The notes beneath the pieces were generated by a model. That model had not been told where the DNA came from and searched no databases. It saw only the letters and a list, made by a program, of their open reading frames with translations. From assembly GCA_030160035.1 (NCBI GenBank), contig BSNO01000003.1, forward strand, positions 248,001 to 312,000: DNA of 64,000 nt. The letters run 5' to 3'. Both the position numbers and the translations under genes were made by a program. Shown here in pieces: positions 10,217 through 20,143 of the stretch; positions within the stretch are counted from its first letter, which is position 1; every line of letters starts with the position of its first letter. The stretch is from Rhizobium albus (GTDB lineage: Bacteria > Pseudomonadota > Alphaproteobacteria > Rhizobiales > Rhizobiaceae).

Positions 10217-10390
10217 GCCGGTAACCCTCTTTCAGAAAGCGCTTTATTCGCTGGGCGTCGCTTGATAGAAGCGGCGCCATGTCGAGCGATAATGCGCACA
10301 GATTGCTGCGAATTACGGGCCCGGCTTTTCGCGCGCACGCTTGAAAGGCGAAGCGCCGAAGGGCCGGGTAGCGCGGCATGCGTCTCTGCC

Positions 10391-10409
10391 TGAAGGGAAG
10401 CACCCTTCA
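10391..10409 (+). other. Perfect stem-loop in the ileS leader region
   Basis: TGAAGGG (10391-10397), loop AAGCA and CCCTTCA (10403-10409) form a perfect 7-bp stem about 90 bases upstream of the chosen ileS start, in the 282-base ribF-ileS gap. No T-run follows. It could be part of a structured 5' leader or the end of the ribF transcript. I do not recognise a known riboswitch or T-box here. Confidence 0.4.
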
Positions 10410-10498
10410 CCATGGCGGCAGGCGTCGATCTTCCCAGTCTCGATCGAAAGACGGACAGCCGGATCCAGGCGACCGGCAACGCACGAAAAGCGGACATC

Positions 10499-13400
10499 AT
10501 GAACGACCAGGCGACGACTAGCGCAGAAGCGATGGACTATTCCACGACGCTCTATCTGCCGCAGACCGAATTTCCCATGCGCGCGGGCCTTCCCCAGAAG
10601 GAGCCCGAACTCGTCAAGCGCTGGCAGGAGATGCAGCTTTACCGCAAGCTTCGCGAAGCGGGCGCAGGGCGTGACAAATTCGTGCTGCATGACGGCCCGC
10701 CCTATGCCAACGGCAACATCCATATCGGCCATGCGCTGAACAAGATCCTGAAGGACGTGATCACGCGTTCGTTTCAGATGCGCGGGCGCGACGCCAACTA
10801 CGTGCCCGGCTGGGACTGCCATGGCTTGCCGATCGAATGGAAGATCGAGGAGCAGTATCGCGCCAAGGGCCTCGACAAGGACAAGGTGCCGGTCAACGAG
10901 TTCCGCCAGGAATGCCGCGACTTCGCCGCCCACTGGATCGCGGTTCAGACAGAAGAGTTCAAGCGCCTCGGCATCGAGGGCGATTTCGATCAGCCCTATA
11001 CGACGATGAACTTCCACGCCGAAGCGCGCATCGCCGGCGAGCTGATGAAGATCGCGAAGTCGGGCCAGCTCTACCGAGGCTCCAAGCCGATCATGTGGTC
11101 GGTGGTCGAGCGAACCGCGCTGGCCGAGGCCGAAGTGGAATATCAGGACTACGAAAGCGATACGGTCTGGGTGAAATTCCCGATCGTACAGGCCGCAGCA
11201 CCGGCCCGCACGGCGGTCGACGTCGGGGCTGACGGTCATCTGAAGGGCCCGTCCGAGGCCGAGATCGCCGACCGCGCGTCGGACTCGTCGGATCTTCTGG
11301 GCGCTGCTATCGTCATCTGGACCACCACGCCCTGGACCATGCCCGGCAACCGGGCGATCTCGTATTCGTCGCGCGTTGCCTATGCGCTTTACGAAGTGTC
11401 GGCAGCCGAGAACGATTTCGGACCGCAGCCTGGCGACAAGGTCGTCTTCGCCGAAACGCTGGCCGAAGATTGCGCCGCCAAGGCAAAGATCACCCTGAGC
11501 AAGCTGCGCCCGGTCTCCGCCGCCGAGCTTGAAGGCACGGTCTGCGCACACCCTCTGAAGGGCTTCGGCGGTGGTTATGAATTCGCCGTGCCGCTTCTCG
11601 CCGGCGATCACGTCACCGACGATGCGGGTACGGGCTTCGTTCACACCGCGCCCGGCCACGGGCGCGAAGACTTTGACGTGTGGATGGACTACGCCCGCGA
11701 ACTCGAAGCGCGCGGCATTTCCTCGAAAATCCCGTTCACCGTGGACGATGGCGGCTTCTACACGGCTGACGCACCGGGCTTCGGGCCCGAAGCGGAAGGC
11801 GGCGCTGCCCGCGTCATTGACGACAAGGGCAAGAAGGGCGATGCCAACAAGCGCGTGATCGAGGCGCTGATCGCCGCGAACAACTTGTTTGCGCGCGGCC
11901 GGCTGAAGCACACCTATCCGCATTCGTGGCGCTCCAAGAAGCCGGTGATCTTCCGCAACACGCCGCAATGGTTCGTCCATATGGACAAGGCGTTCGAGGA
12001 TGGTTCGACGCTGCGCACCCGCGCCGTCACCGCCATCGACCAGACCCGCTTCGTGCCGGGTGCCGGTCAGAACCGTCTGCGCGCCATGATCGAGGATCGT
12101 CCGGACTGGGTGCTGTCCCGTCAGCGCGCCTGGGGCGTACCGATAGCGATCTTCGCCGACGACCAGGGCGAAATCCTTGTCGACGATGAGGTCAACGCCC
12201 GCATCCTCGAAGCCTTCGAGGCGGAAGGTGCCGATGCCTGGTTCGCCCAAGGCGCCAAGGAACGCTTCCTCGGCAACGATCACGATCATGACCGCTGGCA
12301 CCTCGTGAAAGATATTCTCGACGTGTGGTTCGATTCCGGATCGACCCACAGCTTCACGCTCGAGGATCGCCCGGATCTGAAATGGCCGGCCGACGTCTAT
12401 CTCGAAGGCTCCGACCAGCATCGGGGCTGGTTCCATTCCTCGCTGCTCGAAAGCTGCGCCACGCGTGGTCGCGCCCCCTACGACACCGTCGTCACCCATG
12501 GTTTCACCATGGACGAGAAGGGCGAGAAGATGTCGAAGTCGAAGGGCAACACCGTCACACCGCAGGAAGTGATGAGCCAGTCGGGCGCCGATATTCTCCG
12601 GCTTTGGGTGATGACCACGGATTACGGCGAGGACCAGCGTCTCGGCAAGGCGATCATCCAGACCAACATCGACGCCTACCGCAAGCTGCGCAATTCCATT
12701 CGCTGGATGCTCGGCACGCTCGCCCATGACGAGGGCGAGGATGTCGCGCTGCACGACATGCCCGAACTGGAGCGGCTGATGCTGCACCGGCTGACGGAGC
12801 TCGATCGCGTGGTGCGCAAGGGCTACGACGATTTCGATTTCAAGCGCATCTCGCGCGCCCTGATCGATTTCGCCAATGTGGAACTGTCGGCCTTCTATTT
12901 CGACATCCGCAAGGACGCGCTCTATTGCGACGCGCCGTCGAGCCTGCGCCGCAAGGCATCGCTGCACGTCATCCGCCAGATCTTTGACTGCCTGGTCACC
13001 TGGATGGCGCCGATGCTGCCCTTCACGATGGAAGAGGCGTGGCTGTCGCGCGATCCGTCCAAGACATCGGTGCATCTGGAGCAGTTCCCGCGGCTTGCCG
13101 TCGACTGGGAAAACGAGGTGCTTGCCGCCAAGTGGAAGAAGATCCGCACCGTCCGCCGCGTCGTCACCGGCGCGCTGGAAGTGGAGCGCCGCGAAAAGCG
13201 CATCGGCTCGTCGCTCGAAGCCGCACCGGTCGTCTATGTCGACGATCCGGCGCTCTTGAACGCGCTGGACGGCCTCGATTTCTCCGAGATCTGCATCACG
13301 TCGGGCATCGAGCTCGTTGCCGGCAAGGGACCGGACGACGCGTTCCGCCTGGATGATGTGGCGAGCGTCGCGGTCGTGCCACGTGAAGCGAGCGGGCGCA

Positions 13401-13516
13401 AATGCGCGCGCTCCTGGCGCATCACCAACGATGTCGGTTCCGATCCTGCCTATCCGGATGTGTCGGCGCGCGATGCGGCGGCGCTGAAGGAACTGGCGCA
13501 ACTCGGCCGCCTCTAG
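10499..13516 (+). CDS. ileS: Isoleucyl-tRNA synthetase
   Basis: Class I aminoacyl-tRNA synthetase of 1005 residues that charges tRNA-Ile with isoleucine and edits valine. The HIGH motif appears as [13 protein letters not shown] (about 65-77), the CP1 editing region includes [11 protein letters not shown] and [14 protein letters not shown], and the class I loop is [10 protein letters not shown]. The anticodon-binding domain follows. The C-terminal zinc-ribbon position retains only one Cys (KCARSW), so the metal site is not conserved. The start is the ATG at 10499; the open frame extends back to 10412 without family-like sequence. Confidence 0.97.
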   Translation: MNDQATTSAEAMDYSTTLYLPQTEFPMRAGLPQKEPELVKRWQEMQLYRKLREAGAGRDKFVLHDGPPYANGNIHIGHALNKILKDVITRSFQMRGRDANYVPGWDCHGLPIEWKIEEQYRAKGLDKDKVPVNEFRQECRDFAAHWIAVQTEEFKRLGIEGDFDQPYTTMNFHAEARIAGELMKIAKSGQLYRGSKPIMWSVVERTALAEAEVEYQDYESDTVWVKFPIVQAAAPARTAVDVGADGHLKGPSEAEIADRASDSSDLLGAAIVIWTTTPWTMPGNRAISYSSRVAYALYEVSAAENDFGPQPGDKVVFAETLAEDCAAKAKITLSKLRPVSAAELEGTVCAHPLKGFGGGYEFAVPLLAGDHVTDDAGTGFVHTAPGHGREDFDVWMDYARELEARGISSKIPFTVDDGGFYTADAPGFGPEAEGGAARVIDDKGKKGDANKRVIEALIAANNLFARGRLKHTYPHSWRSKKPVIFRNTPQWFVHMDKAFEDGSTLRTRAVTAIDQTRFVPGAGQNRLRAMIEDRPDWVLSRQRAWGVPIAIFADDQGEILVDDEVNARILEAFEAEGADAWFAQGAKERFLGNDHDHDRWHLVKDILDVWFDSGSTHSFTLEDRPDLKWPADVYLEGSDQHRGWFHSSLLESCATRGRAPYDTVVTHGFTMDEKGEKMSKSKGNTVTPQEVMSQSGADILRLWVMTTDYGEDQRLGKAIIQTNIDAYRKLRNSIRWMLGTLAHDEGEDVALHDMPELERLMLHRLTELDRVVRKGYDDFDFKRISRALIDFANVELSAFYFDIRKDALYCDAPSSLRRKASLHVIRQIFDCLVTWMAPMLPFTMEEAWLSRDPSKTSVHLEQFPRLAVDWENEVLAAKWKKIRTVRRVVTGALEVERREKRIGSSLEAAPVVYVDDPALLNALDGLDFSEICITSGIELVAGKGPDDAFRLDDVASVAVVPREASGRKCARSWRITNDVGSDPAYPDVSARDAAALKELAQLGRL

Positions 13517-13634
13517 GGGCGGTCGGATTGCTCAAGCATTAACTATTCGCTATGACCGTGCCCGGAAATGGTCGGATTCTTGACGCATGGGCGAGCTTTG
13601 AGTTTCACGGCCGATAAGGCGGGGAAAGATCCTG

Positions 13635-14306
13635 ATGACAATGGGAATGCATGTGCGATTGGCCATGAGGGCCGCGATGCTGGGCGGTGTGGCCATGGCG
13701 CTTGCGGGCTGTCTCGGCAGCCCGACCTACGGCACCGGCACGGATGCGACGACGCAGCTTCTCAACGACATCGGCGACGTCGCATCCATTCGCCCTCAGC
13801 AGGGTGGTGACATCGCCTATCAGCCAAGGCCGGATCTGGTGCGCCCGACCGACACGTCAGCGCTGCCAGCGCCGCAGACCGCGCTGTCGCGGACCCAGGC
13901 TTGGCCGGAATCGCCCGAGGAAACCCGTGCGCGCCTGCGTGCCGAAGCCGATCTGTCGGGAGGAACCGGCAGCTTCAGTTCGCCGCTTGCTCAGCGCGAA
14001 GCCGGTGGCGGACGTGGGCGCGAGGCGCCCAATCCTCGCCGTGGTCCCGTGGGTGGACCCATCGGGCTTCCCAGTGGCCTTTCCGGTGCGGAAGCACAGG
14101 CAGACTACCGCGCCCGTCAGGAGATCGCGCGCGCAGCCGATCCCACAACGCGCAACTTCCTGTCGGAGCCGCCACTCGAATATCGTCAGCCGGTAGCGAC
14201 TGCTCCGGTCGGTGACATGGGCGAATCGGAGCGGACCAAGGAACGCCGGCGTTTGCAGGAAGCGCAGCGCGGACAGTCCCTGCGCCAGAAGTGGCTCCCG
14301 TTCTAA
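13635..14306 (+). CDS. Putative lipoprotein, function unknown
   Basis: Exported protein of 223 residues. The N-terminal signal ends in the lipobox LAGC, so Cys25 would be lipidated. The mature part is rich in Pro, Arg and Gly with little predicted fold: repeated RPDLVRPTD-type and GGGRGREAP-type stretches, and a basic C-terminal end (RRRLQEAQRGQSLRQKWLPF). It follows ileS by 118 bases and ends 13 bases from convergent tadA. I do not recognise a characterised family; an envelope-associated role is inferred only from the lipobox. Confidence 0.7.
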   Translation: MTMGMHVRLAMRAAMLGGVAMALAGCLGSPTYGTGTDATTQLLNDIGDVASIRPQQGGDIAYQPRPDLVRPTDTSALPAPQTALSRTQAWPESPEETRARLRAEADLSGGTGSFSSPLAQREAGGGRGREAPNPRRGPVGGPIGLPSGLSGAEAQADYRARQEIARAADPTTRNFLSEPPLEYRQPVATAPVGDMGESERTKERRRLQEAQRGQSLRQKWLPF

Positions 14307-14319
14307 ACGATTGCTGCAA

Positions 14320-14775
14320 CTACCGCTTGAGCGCGAAGAAGTCCTTGAGGATGCGTGCGGCGCTGGCTTCGCCGATCCCGGCATAAACGTCGGGAGCGTG
14401 GTGGCAGGTCGGCTGGTCGAAGAAGCGGCCGCCGCTGATCACGGCGCCCCCTTTCGGATCTGAAGCGCCGAAATAGAGCCGTCTGATGCGCGCGAAGGAA
14501 ATCGCCGCTGCGCACATGGCGCAAGGCTCGAGCGTCACGTAAAGATCGCAGTCTGAAAGCCGTTCGCTGTCGAGGACACGGGCTGCGGCGCGAATGGCGG
14601 CGATTTCGGCATGGGCCGTCACGTCGCGCAATTCGCGCGTGCGATTGCCCTCCTGAGCGACGATGGTGCCTTCATGCACGATAACGGCGCCGACCGGCAC
14701 TTCGCCGCGCAGACCGGCCGCTTCCGCAGCGGCCAGCGCGTGGTCCATGAATGTCGGGCGCTCTTGTCCAGCCAT
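14320..14775 (-). CDS. tadA: tRNA-specific adenosine deaminase
   Basis: Zinc-dependent deaminase of 151 residues that converts A34 to inosine in tRNA-Arg(ACG). Catalytic motifs are TAHAEIAAIR (His zinc ligand and proton-shuttling Glu) and EPCAMCAAA (two Cys ligands). The C-terminal helix ends in LKDFFALKR, as in TadA. The ATG at 14775 has AAGAG upstream. Divergent from the pseudouridine synthase gene; essential in most bacteria. Confidence 0.95.
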   Translation of the reverse strand: MAGQERPTFMDHALAAAEAAGLRGEVPVGAVIVHEGTIVAQEGNRTRELRDVTAHAEIAAIRAAARVLDSERLSDCDLYVTLEPCAMCAAAISFARIRRLYFGASDPKGGAVISGGRFFDQPTCHHAPDVYAGIGEASAARILKDFFALKR

Positions 14776-14838
14776 TTTTCTCTTAATCCAGATCGGGCAA
14801 CCTGATAGGAAAGCGCCCGACAAAAGGCAAATCTCACA

Positions 14839-16710
14839 ATGAGCTTCAAAGACAAGCCCAAGGGCAAGGGCGGCGCGGCCCCCCGTTCAAAGCCGCCGGT
14901 TCGCGACAGGAAAGCGAAGCCCGCAGCGGCAAGCGTGGCCGAAACAGGTGCAGCGAATGCGCCGGCTGAACCCGAGCGCATCTCCAAGCTTCTCGCCCGC
15001 GCCGGCATCGCCTCTCGGCGTGATGTGGAGCGCATGATTGCCGAGGGGCGCGTTCGGCTGAACGGCAAGGTCCTCGACACGCCGGCGATCAACGCCACCT
15101 TCGCCGATGCGATCGAAGTCGATGGCGAAGCCGTCAATGGCATCGAGCGCACGCGGCTTTGGCTCTACCACAAGCCTGCCGGCCTCGTGACGACCAATCG
15201 CGATCCGGAAGGCCGTGCGACCGTTTTCGAACGGCTCCCGAAGGCGCTGCCGCGGGTCATGTCCATCGGGCGTCTCGACATCAACACCGAAGGCCTGCTG
15301 CTGCTCACCAATGACGGCGGACTTGCCCGCGTTCTGGAGTTGCCGACGACAGGCTGGCTACGCCGCTACCGGGTGCGCGCCCATGGCGACATCAGCCAGG
15401 AAAAGCTCGACACGCTGAAGGACGGGATCGCGGTGGAAGGCGTGCTCTACGGCGGGATCGAGGCGACGCTCGACCGCCAGCAAGGGGCCAATGTCTGGAT
15501 CACGATGGGGCTGCGCGAAGGCAAAAATCGCGAAATTAAGAACGTGCTCGGCGCGCTCGGGCTCGACGTGAACCGCCTGATCCGCATCTCTTACGGCCCG
15601 TTCCAGTTGCAGGATCTGCCGGAAGGCCAAGTGGTGGAAGTGCGTGGCCGCATGCTGCGCGATCAGCTCGGACCGCGCCTCATCGAAGAAGCCGGTGCGG
15701 ATTTCGATGCACCCATTGTGCACCAGACCGATGGTGCCGATGAAGCCGATGATAGCAGGCAGAAAGCAGGCGCGAAGCCGAAGCCCTTCGGCGAGAAGCC
15801 GGCGGAACGGAACGAGCGGCTGCGCGGCCGTCTCGACACCAAGCGCGAGGCGCCCGCCTGGAGCAAGGACGAAACGCGGAGCAAGGATAGTCCCCGCAGT
15901 AAAGACGGGCCCCGTGGGAAAGATGGGCCCCGCAGCAAGGACGGTCCCCGTGGCAAGGATGCTGCTGGCAAGGATGGGCCGCGCAAGCCTGTGACGCCGC
16001 AGGTGCGTCGGTCGAGCAATGTCTGGATCGCGCCTGGTGCGCGGCCGATCGGCCCGAAGCGCGCCGCAGAGAAGGAAGATGCCGATCGCCGCCAGGCCGA
16101 GCGCGACGCCAAGCGGGAGTCGCGTGGCGACAGGGCAGGCGGTCGTCCCCGTCGCGAAGGTGGCGATGCAGGTGCGCGTCCCACGCGAGGCGCGAAGCCC
16201 GCATTCGCCGGATCCGATCGCGCACGCAGCGATGCGCCGCGCGACGGCGAACGTCCGCGCCGGGATGAACGCCCCCGCAGGGATGAAAACCCGCGCCGCT
16301 CGGATCGTCCGGGAGGGTCAGGGGCTGCAAGAGGCCCTGGCGCCAGAGGCGCAGGCGCGCGGGCGGAAGGAAACAGGCCTGCATCGGGTGGCGAAGGCCG
16401 GCCGAGAAGCCAGGATCGACCCGCGCCTGGTGGTGCATTGGAAAGACCAGCCGGGCGCGGCCCGCGTCCTGCAGGCGGTCCCGGCAAGCCGGGTGGCGCT
16501 GGACGAAGCCTCGGTGACAAGCCGGGTGCCGGTGGTCGCCCTTCAGGCGGCAGACCTACTGGGGCCGGTAAGCCCCGAGATGGGAAGCCAAGCGGCGGCA
16601 AGCCATCTGGAAGGCCCGGTGGCGGCAAGCCGAGAGATGGCAAGCCGGGTGGCGGCCCACGCGGTGCGGGCGGATCGAAAGGACCTGGCAATGCGGATCG
16701 TCGGCGGTGA
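14839..16710 (+). CDS. RsuA/RluB-family rRNA pseudouridine synthase with a long basic disordered tail
   Basis: Protein of 623 residues, about twice the length of a typical RluB. Residues about 50-95 form the S4 RNA-binding domain (ISKLLARAGIASRRDVERMI). The catalytic domain follows with the GRLDINTEGLLLLTNDG motif; Asp147 is the catalytic residue. It isomerises a uridine in 23S or 16S rRNA; RluB (U2605) is the closest guess. From about residue 285 to the end the protein is low complexity: hexapeptide-like SKDGPR/GKDGPR units (about 350-375), then Arg/Gly/Pro/Lys-rich sequence. The last 20 bases overlap rsmD in another frame. Confidence 0.9.
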   Translation: MSFKDKPKGKGGAAPRSKPPVRDRKAKPAAASVAETGAANAPAEPERISKLLARAGIASRRDVERMIAEGRVRLNGKVLDTPAINATFADAIEVDGEAVNGIERTRLWLYHKPAGLVTTNRDPEGRATVFERLPKALPRVMSIGRLDINTEGLLLLTNDGGLARVLELPTTGWLRRYRVRAHGDISQEKLDTLKDGIAVEGVLYGGIEATLDRQQGANVWITMGLREGKNREIKNVLGALGLDVNRLIRISYGPFQLQDLPEGQVVEVRGRMLRDQLGPRLIEEAGADFDAPIVHQTDGADEADDSRQKAGAKPKPFGEKPAERNERLRGRLDTKREAPAWSKDETRSKDSPRSKDGPRGKDGPRSKDGPRGKDAAGKDGPRKPVTPQVRRSSNVWIAPGARPIGPKRAAEKEDADRRQAERDAKRESRGDRAGGRPRREGGDAGARPTRGAKPAFAGSDRARSDAPRDGERPRRDERPRRDENPRRSDRPGGSGAARGPGARGAGARAEGNRPASGGEGRPRSQDRPAPGGALERPAGRGPRPAGGPGKPGGAGRSLGDKPGAGGRPSGGRPTGAGKPRDGKPSGGKPSGRPGGGKPRDGKPGGGPRGAGGSKGPGNADRRR

Positions 16711-17263
16711 ATTCCGCGGTCGGTCTCTGAAGGCGCCCCGTACCGACGCCATTCGCCCGACCAGCGACCGTACCCGTGAAAGCCTGTTCAACATTCTCGC
16801 CCACGCCTATCCGGGCGCGGTCGAAGGCGCGCGCGTGCTGGAACTCTTCGCAGGCACCGGCGCCGTCGGACTCGAAGCCCTGTCGCGCGGGGCGTCATCG
16901 GCAATCTTCGTGGAGCAATCCGTCGAGGGGCGCGCCCTGATCCAGGCCAATATCGAGGCCTTCGGCCTGATGGGCCGCACCAAGATTTTCCGGCGCAATG
17001 CCACGGCGCTCGGCCCTTGCCGGAACCTTGAGCCCTACAGCTTCATCTTCGCCGATCCGCCCTACGGCAAGGGGCTCGGGGAGGCCGCGTTAAACGGCGC
17101 AGCGGCCGACGGATGGATCGCCGACGGTGCGCTCGTGCTGCTCGAGGAGCGGACCGATCAGAGCCCCGAGCTGGCTCGTTCATTTTTTCCTCTTGAATCC
17201 CGTGTATTCGGTGAAACGAGCATCCATTTCTATCGTTACGAGCCGGGACGAAACGGATCATGA
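16691..17263 (+). CDS. rsmD: 16S rRNA (guanine(966)-N(2))-methyltransferase
   Basis: SAM-dependent methyltransferase of 190 residues that modifies G966 of 16S rRNA during 30S assembly. The N terminus MRIVGGEFRGRSLKAP and RPTSDRTRESLFNIL are diagnostic of RsmD. The SAM loop is LELFAGTGAVGLEAL and the catalytic motif is FADPPYG. The start at 16691 lies inside the end of the pseudouridine synthase gene; the same frame is open back to 16019, but that part is only the alternate frame of the repetitive tail. It overlaps the next gene by four bases (ATGA). Confidence 0.95.
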   Translation: MRIVGGEFRGRSLKAPRTDAIRPTSDRTRESLFNILAHAYPGAVEGARVLELFAGTGAVGLEALSRGASSAIFVEQSVEGRALIQANIEAFGLMGRTKIFRRNATALGPCRNLEPYSFIFADPPYGKGLGEAALNGAAADGWIADGALVLLEERTDQSPELARSFFPLESRVFGETSIHFYRYEPGRNGS

Positions 17264-18165
17264 GCATCGTCAACGAGCCATCAGCGATGACGCTGGACAT
17301 GCGGCGTCGGACCTCCGAGCCGACGGTTGCCGTCGCGTTTGGCGGAGGCGGCGCGCGTGGCATTGCGCACATCCATGTCGTCCAGGCCCTCAACGATCTC
17401 GACATCCAGCCCGTCGCGATTTCCGGTGCATCCATCGGCGCGATCATCGGTTCGGCCATGGCAGCCGGCATGCGTGGCCGCGAAATCAGCGAATTCGCGC
17501 TCGCCACCGTCGGCAATTGGTCGGAAGTGGCAAGCCGCTTGTGGAAAATGCGCCCGCAGACGATTGCCGAAATGTTCCGTCGCAGGCGCGGGCAGTTCGG
17601 CCAGTTCGATATCGAGCGCATCCTGCATGGCTTCCTGCCGCAGGCGATCCCGCAGGATTTCGCCGACCTGCAGATACCGACGAAGATCGTCGTCACAGAC
17701 TACTACGCCCAGTGCGAGCGGATCTGCGACACCGGTGATCTCTACAATGCCATCGGTGCCTCGGCTGCCATTCCCGCCGTCTTTCGTCCTGTCGTGCGCG
17801 GCGGCCGCGTGCTGATCGACGGAGGCATCTACAACCCCGTGCCCTACGACCATTTGTTGGGTCTGGCCGACATCGTCATCGCGATCGATGTCGCGGGCGG
17901 CCCTTGCGGCAACGAGACACGGATCCCGTCGCGCATCGACGCGATCTTCGGCGCAAATCAGCTGATGATGCAGTCGATCATCTCGATGAAGCTAAAGGCC
18001 TGTCCGCCGGACATTTTCCTGCGGCCCGACGTCAGCCGTTTCCGCGTGCTCGATTTCCCTAAAGTCGGGGAAATCCTCGCCGCTGCGGCACCGGTGCGCG
18101 ATCAGCTGAAGTTTGCTCTCGACGAGGCTTTCGAGAGCCATGCCAAGGCCCACCGCGGCCATTGA
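17260..18165 (+). CDS. Patatin-like phospholipase family protein
   Basis: Protein of 301 residues with the patatin fold. The oxyanion-hole glycine loop is FGGGGARGIAH, the nucleophile elbow GASIG holds Ser58, and DGG (Asp187) completes the Ser-Asp dyad. It belongs to the RssA/NTE-like bacterial group, expected to hydrolyse acyl esters of lipids. No signal peptide is obvious. Translationally coupled to rsmD through an ATGA overlap. The true substrate is unknown. Confidence 0.88.
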   Translation: MSIVNEPSAMTLDMRRRTSEPTVAVAFGGGGARGIAHIHVVQALNDLDIQPVAISGASIGAIIGSAMAAGMRGREISEFALATVGNWSEVASRLWKMRPQTIAEMFRRRRGQFGQFDIERILHGFLPQAIPQDFADLQIPTKIVVTDYYAQCERICDTGDLYNAIGASAAIPAVFRPVVRGGRVLIDGGIYNPVPYDHLLGLADIVIAIDVAGGPCGNETRIPSRIDAIFGANQLMMQSIISMKLKACPPDIFLRPDVSRFRVLDFPKVGEILAAAAPVRDQLKFALDEAFESHAKAHRGH

Positions 18166-18186
18166 TCGCGGCAGGCCCTGATCACC

Positions 18187-18612
18187 TCAGGCCGCGAACA
18201 CGGCGTCCATATCGGCGAAGCCCTTAAATTCGAGCGCGTTGCCCGACGGGTCACGAATGAAGAGCGTCGCCTGTTCTCCTGGCTGGCCCTCGAAACGGAT
18301 CTGCGGCTCCAGGAGCCAGTCGATGCCGTCCGCGCCCTTCAGCCTCTCGGCGAGCGCCCGCCATTCGTCCATGGTCAGCACGGCTCCGAAATGCGGGATG
18401 GGCACAGCCTTGCCGTCGACCGTGCCACTGCCTTCGGCACCGGTGTCGCGCGCCGACGGACGCACATGGCCCGACATCTGATGGCCGAAGAGATCGAAAT
18501 CGATCCAGGTCTCCGATTCCCGGCCGATCGCGCAACCGAGCACGTCGCGATAGAAGCTGCGCGTCTCTTCGATGTCGCGGATCGGAAAGGCGAGATGAAA
18601 GGGCCCGGCCAT
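18187..18612 (-). CDS. VOC-family (glyoxalase-like) protein
   Basis: Protein of 141 residues with one vicinal-oxygen-chelate domain. FHLAFPIRDIEETRSFYRDVLGC is the first beta-alpha-beta module, and DPSGNALEFKGF carries the C-terminal metal-ligand Glu. His6, the Glu in LEFKGF and probably His65 (IPHFG, second module) could form the metal site. Members are dioxygenases, glyoxalases or resistance proteins; this one cannot be assigned. Convergent with the patatin gene across 21 bases. Confidence 0.85.
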   Translation of the reverse strand: MAGPFHLAFPIRDIEETRSFYRDVLGCAIGRESETWIDFDLFGHQMSGHVRPSARDTGAEGSGTVDGKAVPIPHFGAVLTMDEWRALAERLKGADGIDWLLEPQIRFEGQPGEQATLFIRDPSGNALEFKGFADMDAVFAA

Positions 18613-18805
18613 GAATGCTCTCCTCGAGATGAAAAACCGACGGCCTGTCTATGCGGTTCGTGGCGCGTTGAACAGGGAGCTGGCGCCTTGATGCGTTGCA
18701 GCAGGCGCAATACATGAGAGAGGCGGTTCGACGTACCGCCATTTCCGCCCGCCAAGTCCTGCCGCACACAAGCTGCCGGGATCGCACAACGCTTCAGGAG
18801 TTCCG

Positions 18806-20143
18806 ATGATCGATACCAGCGCGCTGGAAAGAGAAGCCGCAAGGCTCGTCGACCTGGCCAAGAGCGCCGGTGCGGACGCGGCAGACGCGGTCGTGGCGCG
18901 CGGACGCTCCAAGTCGGTGTCGGTGAGGCTGGGCAAGGTCGAAGGCACGAACGCTGCCGAAAGCGACGATTTCTCGCTTCGGGTCTTCGTCGGCAAGAAG
19001 GTCGCGAGCGTCTCCGCAGGCCCCGGTGCGGATCTGGCAGAACTTGCCGAACGCGCGGTGGCCATGGCCCGTGTGTCGCCGGAAGATGCCTATGCGGGTC
19101 TCGCCGATCCTGAAGGCCTCGCCCAAGAGATCCTCGATCTCGACCGCTTCGATCCGACGGAAGTCTCGGCGAGCGAACTGACCGAAGCGGCCCTGGCCGC
19201 GGAGGCGGCAGCACTTGCCGTTGACGGCGTCAGCAACTCGTCCGGCGCCGGCGCATCGGCCGGCATGGGCGGCATGGTGCTCGTCACCTCGCACGGGTTC
19301 TCGGGTTCCTTCATGGCGACGCGCTTCGGCCGCTCAGTCAGCGTCATCGCCGGCGAAGGCACCAAGATGGAGCGCGATTACGATTTCGACAGCCGGCTCT
19401 TCGCCGCAGAACTCGATAGCCCCGAGACCATCGGCAAGCGGGCCGGCGAGCGGACTGTTCGCCGCGTGGGACCGCGCCAGGCCGAGACCGGTCGCAACAT
19501 CACCGTCGTCTTCGATCCGCGCGTGGCACGAGGCTTCGTTGGTCATGTGGCCAGCGCCATCAATGGCGCATCCGTCGCGCGCAAGACGAGCTTCCTGCGC
19601 GACAAGATGGGCCAGCAGGTGATGAAGGCCGGGACCGTGATCACGGACGATCCGCTGATCCATCGTGGTCCCGCGTCCCAGCCATTCGACGGCGAGGGCG
19701 TGCGTGGTCAACGGATGACGATGATCGACGATGGCGTGCTGGCAAACTGGTTTCTCTCCAGCTCGACGGCACGCGAACTCGGCCTTAAGACCAACGGGCG
19801 CGGCGTGCGCAGCGGCAGCATCGTCAGCCCGGGCTCCACCAACCTCGCGCTGGAGCCAGGAGACATGTCGCCGGAGGACATGATCCGCCAGATCGGCACC
19901 GGCTTCTACGTCACCGAACTCATCGGCCACGGCGTCGACATGCTGACCGGCGAATATAGCCGCGGCGCCAGCGGCTTCTGGATCGAGAATGGCGAGATCG
20001 CCTATCCGGTCGCGGAAGTCACCATTGCCTCGAACCTGAAGGACATGTTCATGCGGTTGACGCCCGCCAATGACATCGACCGCAAGTTCGGGACCGCCGC
20101 TCCCACGATCGCAATCGAAGGAATTACGCTTGCCGGCCGATGA
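18806..20143 (+). CDS. pmbA: TldD/PmbA-family protein (PmbA)
   Basis: Protein of 445 residues in the TldD/PmbA (TldE) family. In Escherichia coli TldD and PmbA form a heterodimeric metalloprotease in which TldD carries the zinc site, and which matures microcin B17 and degrades CcdA. The N-terminal half (VVARGRSKSVSVRLGKVEG) and the C-terminal GSTNLALEPGD and ATITGEYSRGASGFWIENGE-like blocks match PmbA. CAGGAG precedes the ATG at 18806. No tldD partner is in this window. It overlaps the following cysQ-like gene. Confidence 0.92.
   Translation: MIDTSALEREAARLVDLAKSAGADAADAVVARGRSKSVSVRLGKVEGTNAAESDDFSLRVFVGKKVASVSAGPGADLAELAERAVAMARVSPEDAYAGLADPEGLAQEILDLDRFDPTEVSASELTEAALAAEAAALAVDGVSNSSGAGASAGMGGMVLVTSHGFSGSFMATRFGRSVSVIAGEGTKMERDYDFDSRLFAAELDSPETIGKRAGERTVRRVGPRQAETGRNITVVFDPRVARGFVGHVASAINGASVARKTSFLRDKMGQQVMKAGTVITDDPLIHRGPASQPFDGEGVRGQRMTMIDDGVLANWFLSSSTARELGLKTNGRGVRSGSIVSPGSTNLALEPGDMSPEDMIRQIGTGFYVTELIGHGVDMLTGEYSRGASGFWIENGEIAYPVAEVTIASNLKDMFMRLTPANDIDRKFGTAAPTIAIEGITLAGR

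Noticed and set aside
10217..10498. T-box or other known riboswitch upstream of ileS
   Set aside because: No T-box sequence or antiterminator pair is visible, and T-boxes are rare in proteobacteria. Only a simple stem-loop remains.
10313..13501. Long antisense open frame (1062 codons) opposite ileS
   Set aside because: Arises from GC-rich codon bias on the other strand of ileS. It has Arg/His/Asp-heavy composition, no domain, and ileS itself is certain.
15870..15985. Short DNA repeats resembling a CRISPR or satellite array
   Set aside because: Units are about 18 bases, in frame, coding SKDGPR/GKDGPR peptides; there are no unique spacers.
16019..16690. In-frame extension upstream of rsmD
   Set aside because: It is the second frame of the repetitive tail of the pseudouridine synthase; RsmD similarity starts exactly at 16691.
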